Shown here piece by piece: positions 60,628 to 64,000 of a stretch of DNA of 64,000 bases. Source of the stretch: an uncultured Flavobacteriaceae bacterium (GTDB lineage: Bacteria > Bacteroidota > Bacteroidia > Flavobacteriales > Flavobacteriaceae); contig CANLXN010000001.1 of NCBI GenBank assembly GCA_947495135.1, positions 372,001 through 436,000 on the forward strand, written 5' to 3'. Every line of letters begins with the position of its first letter. The first letter of the stretch is position 1. The position numbers were made by a program, and so were the translations under genes. The notes beneath the pieces are model-generated. The model saw only the letters and a list, made by a program, of their open reading frames with translations. It was not told the origin of the DNA and did not search any database.

Positions 60628-60736
60628 AAGGTGTAGGTTTTGGTTAAGATTAGGGAAATACAATTGTGGTGCCAAATTTAATTTCACACTGTAAAATCTG
60701 AAATTTGTCGCAATCTATAAAAATTAATGGAAACTA

Positions 60737-60764
60737 AAAATCCCATGCGCAAACATGGGATTTT
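60737..60764 (-). terminator. Near-perfect hairpin terminator downstream of fumarylacetoacetase
   Basis: AAAATCCCATG-cgcaaa-CATGGGATTTT, 23 nt beyond the fah stop. Confidence 0.8.
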
Positions 60765-60786
60765 AATACATCTATTTTTGCTATTC

Positions 60787-62070
60787 TTAATCTAGCTTTC
60801 TAGCTGGGAGTACTTTACCGGTGCAGTCGCCAAAACCTAAACGAACCTCGTCGTTTTCACAATACCCTCTCATTATCACCGTATCATTATCGTTGATAAA
60901 CTTCCGTTCTGTCCCGTCGTCCAGAGTTATTGGGTTTTTTCCGTTCCAGCTTAGTTCCAACATAGAGCCATAACTATCCTTAGTGGGGCCAGAAATGGTT
61001 CCACTTCCCATCATATCTCCGCTACGCACATTACAACCGTTAACTGTGTGGTGGGCAAGTTGCTGGGCCATGGACCAGTACATATATTTAAAGTTGGATT
61101 TACTTACTACATTCTCATTACCACCTTCTGGTTGGATAATGGCCTGCAAATGGATATCGTAGTTCATTGCTTCATTTTGTTCTAAATAAGCAATTGGTTT
61201 TGGATTTTGTTCTGGTCCTTTTGTTCTAAAAGGAGCTAGAGCATCTAAAGTAACTATCCAAGGGGAGATAGTAGAAGCGAAACTCTTTCCTAAGAAAGGT
61301 CCTAGAGGTTGGTATTCCCACGCTTGTATATCGCGAGCACTCCAGTCGTTAAAAAGGACTAAGCCAAAAATATTTTCCTCGGCCTCTTCAATGGGAATGT
61401 GTTTGCCTAGTGCATTGGCGGCTGTGGTGATAAAAGCCATTTCTAATTCAAAATCCAAGAGCTTACTAGCTCCAAAGCCAGGTACACCATCTTCTCCTGG
61501 TCTTGTTTGCCCAATAGGGCGTCTCACTGGTGTCCCAGAAGGAATAATAGAAGAACTTCTACCGTGATACCCAATAGGAATATGAAGCCAGTTTGGAAGC
61601 AATGCATTTTCTGGATCTCTAAATAAAGAACCTACATTGGTGGCATGTTCTTTACTAGCATAAAAGTCTGTATAATCCCCAACGTCTACAGGCAATTGCA
61701 TTTCTACCTCTTCCATTGTAAAAAGCACTTTTTTTCTATGCTCCATGTCATCGCGTAACCCCGGGCTGGTTTTCAGAAATATATCCGAGATGCGGTTACG
61801 TACCAAGCGCCATGTTTTTTTTCCGTCTGCAATGAAATCATTTAAAGAATCTTGAAGAAAAATATCATCGGTTAGATCAATACCTTTAAAATACCCGAGT
61901 TGGTGCATGGCTCCTAAATCGATGGCATAGTCCCCTATACGCGTTCCTATTGTAATTACATCATCACGCGTTAAAAAAACACCAAATGGTATATTTTGGA
62001 TAGGGAAATCACTGTTTTCCGGGACATTTAGCCAGGATTTACGAGTTGGATCATTGGCGGTCAATGGCAT
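60787..62070 (-). CDS. fahA: Fumarylacetoacetase
   Basis: DYTDFYASKEHATNVGSLFRDPENALLPNWLHIPIGYHGRSSSIIPSGTPVRRPIGQ, NDWSARDIQAWEYQPLGPFLGKSF. Confidence 0.96.
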   Translation of the reverse strand: MPLTANDPTRKSWLNVPENSDFPIQNIPFGVFLTRDDVITIGTRIGDYAIDLGAMHQLGYFKGIDLTDDIFLQDSLNDFIADGKKTWRLVRNRISDIFLKTSPGLRDDMEHRKKVLFTMEEVEMQLPVDVGDYTDFYASKEHATNVGSLFRDPENALLPNWLHIPIGYHGRSSSIIPSGTPVRRPIGQTRPGEDGVPGFGASKLLDFELEMAFITTAANALGKHIPIEEAEENIFGLVLFNDWSARDIQAWEYQPLGPFLGKSFASTISPWIVTLDALAPFRTKGPEQNPKPIAYLEQNEAMNYDIHLQAIIQPEGGNENVVSKSNFKYMYWSMAQQLAHHTVNGCNVRSGDMMGSGTISGPTKDSYGSMLELSWNGKNPITLDDGTERKFINDNDTVIMRGYCENDEVRLGFGDCTGKVLPARKLD

Positions 62071-62173
62071 AGCTTTATTTTTTGTTGTTGGTAAATTGTT
62101 AATCAAATATAGAATTATTCGAGGACTAACAAGCGTATTTTAGTATTTTTGACTTTAAATTAACGCTACAAAA

Positions 62174-63451
62174 ATGATTGCAAGAGACGAACAAATTTTT
62201 GAACTTATTGAGGCAGAAAAACAACGCCAGTTAAACGGCTTGGAATTAATCGCTTCTGAGAATTTCGTAAGCGACCAAGTAATGGCTGCAGCCGGATCTG
62301 TGTTAACCAACAAATACGCCGAAGGGTATCCTGGAAAGCGTTATTATGGTGGGTGTGAAATAGTAGATGAAGTGGAACAAATTGCCATTGACCGTGCGAA
62401 GGCATTGTTTGGAGCCGAATATGCCAACGTACAGCCGCATAGTGGTTCACAGGCAAACACGGCGGTTTTTGCGACATGTCTCAATCCTGGAGATAAATTC
62501 TTAGGGTTCGATCTTTCACACGGAGGACATCTCACACATGGTTCACCAGTTAATTTTTCAGGTAAGTTATATACACCTGTCTTTTATGGAGTTGAAAAGG
62601 AGACCGGTTTACTCGATTACGATAAAATTGAAGCAATCGCTATTGCGGAACAACCGAAGATGATTATCGCTGGAGCTTCTGCTTACTCTAGAGAAATAGA
62701 TTATAAGCGTTTTCGCGAAATAGCCGATAAGGTAGGAGCGCTTCTTCTTGCAGACATTGCCCATCCGGCAGGATTAATAGCGAAAGGTATTATTGCTGAT
62801 CCAATTCCGCATTGTCATATCGTAACTACCACAACACATAAAACATTGCGTGGCCCAAGAGGCGGACTTATTTTAATGGGGAAAGACTTCGAAAACCCTT
62901 TTGGACTTAAACTTAAGAATGGGAATCTTCGAAAAATGTCTGCACTCTTAAATAGTGGGATTTTCCCTGGTAATCAAGGAGGTCCTTTAGAGCATATTAT
63001 TGCTGCCAAAGCGATTGCATTTGGAGAAGCGCTTACAGACGATTTTCTTCATTACATGATTCAAGTAAAGAAAAATGCAGCGGTGATGGCCGAAGCTTTT
63101 GTGGAGAAGGGATATAACATTATAAGCGGAGGAACAGATAATCACATGATGTTGATCGATCTTCGGAATAAGAATATTTCAGGAAAAGAAGCGGAAGAGG
63201 CACTAGGGAAGGCAGATATTACAGTAAATAAAAACATGGTTCCTTTTGATGACAAGTCGCCGTTTGTTACTAGCGGAATAAGAATTGGAACGGCAGCCAT
63301 CACCACACGAGGTTTAGTGGAAACTGATATGAGCAAAATAGTAGCGCTTATCGACGAGGCAATCTCCAACTTTGAGAATGAGTCTATGTTGGAGACGGTT
63401 TCAGAAAAAGTAAATGACATGATGTCTGGAAGACCTTTGTTTAAAAATTAG
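62174..63451 (+). CDS. glyA: Serine hydroxymethyltransferase
   Basis: [57 protein letters not shown]. Confidence 0.97.
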   Translation: MIARDEQIFELIEAEKQRQLNGLELIASENFVSDQVMAAAGSVLTNKYAEGYPGKRYYGGCEIVDEVEQIAIDRAKALFGAEYANVQPHSGSQANTAVFATCLNPGDKFLGFDLSHGGHLTHGSPVNFSGKLYTPVFYGVEKETGLLDYDKIEAIAIAEQPKMIIAGASAYSREIDYKRFREIADKVGALLLADIAHPAGLIAKGIIADPIPHCHIVTTTTHKTLRGPRGGLILMGKDFENPFGLKLKNGNLRKMSALLNSGIFPGNQGGPLEHIIAAKAIAFGEALTDDFLHYMIQVKKNAAVMAEAFVEKGYNIISGGTDNHMMLIDLRNKNISGKEAEEALGKADITVNKNMVPFDDKSPFVTSGIRIGTAAITTRGLVETDMSKIVALIDEAISNFENESMLETVSEKVNDMMSGRPLFKN

Positions 63452-63475
63452 GTGGGTATTTAAATCATTAATGAG

Positions 63476-63503
63476 CTTCAGTATTCACTGGAGCTTTTTT
63501 TTT
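63476..63503 (+). terminator. Intrinsic terminator after glyA
   Basis: AGCTTCAGT-attc-ACTGGAGCT followed by TTTTTTT. Confidence 0.75.
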
Positions 63504-63528
63504 ATCTTTATTTTTTATTCTGAAAAAA

Positions 63529-64000
63529 ATGATCATAGAAACCTCTAGGCTTCAATTGAAGGAAATTACGGTCTCCGACGCACCTTTTTATATCAAACTT
63601 TTTAACTCTGAAGGTTGGCTAAAGTTTATTGGAGACCGCAATGTGAAAACAATTGCAGAAGCCGAAGCATACATTAAAAAGAACTATTTATCCAGTTACG
63701 AGACGCACGGTTATGGCTCGTACACTGTTAATCTAAAAGAGACAGGAGAAACTATTGGTGCATGCGGCTTGTACAAACGAGATACATTGGAACATCCAGA
63801 TATAGGTTTTTCTTTCTTAGGTGAGTTTACGGGTAAGGGTTTTGGCTTTGAAGCAGCGTCTGCAGTCATGGAATATGCTCATAATACCTTAGGAATTGAT
63901 AAAATATTGGGTTTTACGGTCGATTATAATGTGGCTTCTATAAAATTGCTGGAGAAGTTGGGGTTGCAACGTACTGGTACCTATCGTTTTAAAAATGACC
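63529..64000 (+). CDS. GNAT-family N-acetyltransferase, truncated by the right window edge
   Basis: ATG 63529: MIIETSRLQLKEITVSDAPFYIKLFNSEGWLKFIGDRNVKTIAEAEAYIKK..., GLYKRDTLEHPDIGFSFLGEFTGKGFGFEAASAVM. Confidence 0.88.
   Translation, partial: MIIETSRLQLKEITVSDAPFYIKLFNSEGWLKFIGDRNVKTIAEAEAYIKKNYLSSYETHGYGSYTVNLKETGETIGACGLYKRDTLEHPDIGFSFLGEFTGKGFGFEAASAVMEYAHNTLGIDKILGFTVDYNVASIKLLEKLGLQRTGTYRFKND

Noticed and set aside
1-64000. CRISPR arrays, transposases, integrases, toxin-antitoxin or restriction genes
   Set aside because: Looked for by repeat spacing and protein motifs; none seen in the window.

Overview
AT-rich window consistent with a Flavobacteriaceae/Bacteroidota chromosome. It splits into two parts. 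(1) From about 1 to 27.2 kb there is the right-hand part of a non-ribosomal peptide synthetase (NRPS) gene cluster, cut by the left window edge. It contains a partial NRPS (A10 tail-PCP-E-C), an HxE-type TauD/SyrP-like oxygenase overlapping it, a second NRPS (degenerate C-like domain-A-PCP-C-A-PCP), a type II thioesterase, a PvdE/SyrD-like exporter, a third NRPS (C-A-PCP-C), an exported alpha/beta hydrolase with four C-terminal TM helices, three tandem paralogous circularly permuted ATP-grasp-like proteins, an Sfp-type PPTase, an extra aspartate kinase, a DUF2807-like protein and a terminator. (2) From about 27.2 to 64 kb there are mostly housekeeping or ordinary genes: tRNA-Ser(UGA), mqo, an RDD protein, M23 peptidases, an MsbA-like ABC transporter, a DegT aminotransferase, ribB/A, LptF/G, LolA, FtsK, dgkA, tpx, NhaC, an S74 adhesin, DUF5686, an S12 hydrolase, DUF4249/TonB receptor/AraC, SmpB, YtxJ, FAH, GlyA and a truncated GNAT. 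The strongest candidate for an undescribed system is the NRPS cluster. It pairs a trans oxygenase with an HHxxxDG-less 'interface-like' domain beside an Asn-coding A domain (predicted beta-hydroxy-Asn), has no integrated thioesterase, and carries a triplet of ATP-grasp ligases, a membrane-anchored exported hydrolase and a dedicated aspartokinase. Smaller observations include a tRNA-Ser 3'-end mini-copy, an approx. 85-bp element shared upstream of two genes, structured leaders, a nonsense-interrupted GxxExxY pseudogene, and three convergent gene pairs that share TTAA stop codons. All functional calls come from reading motifs by eye; no searches were run.
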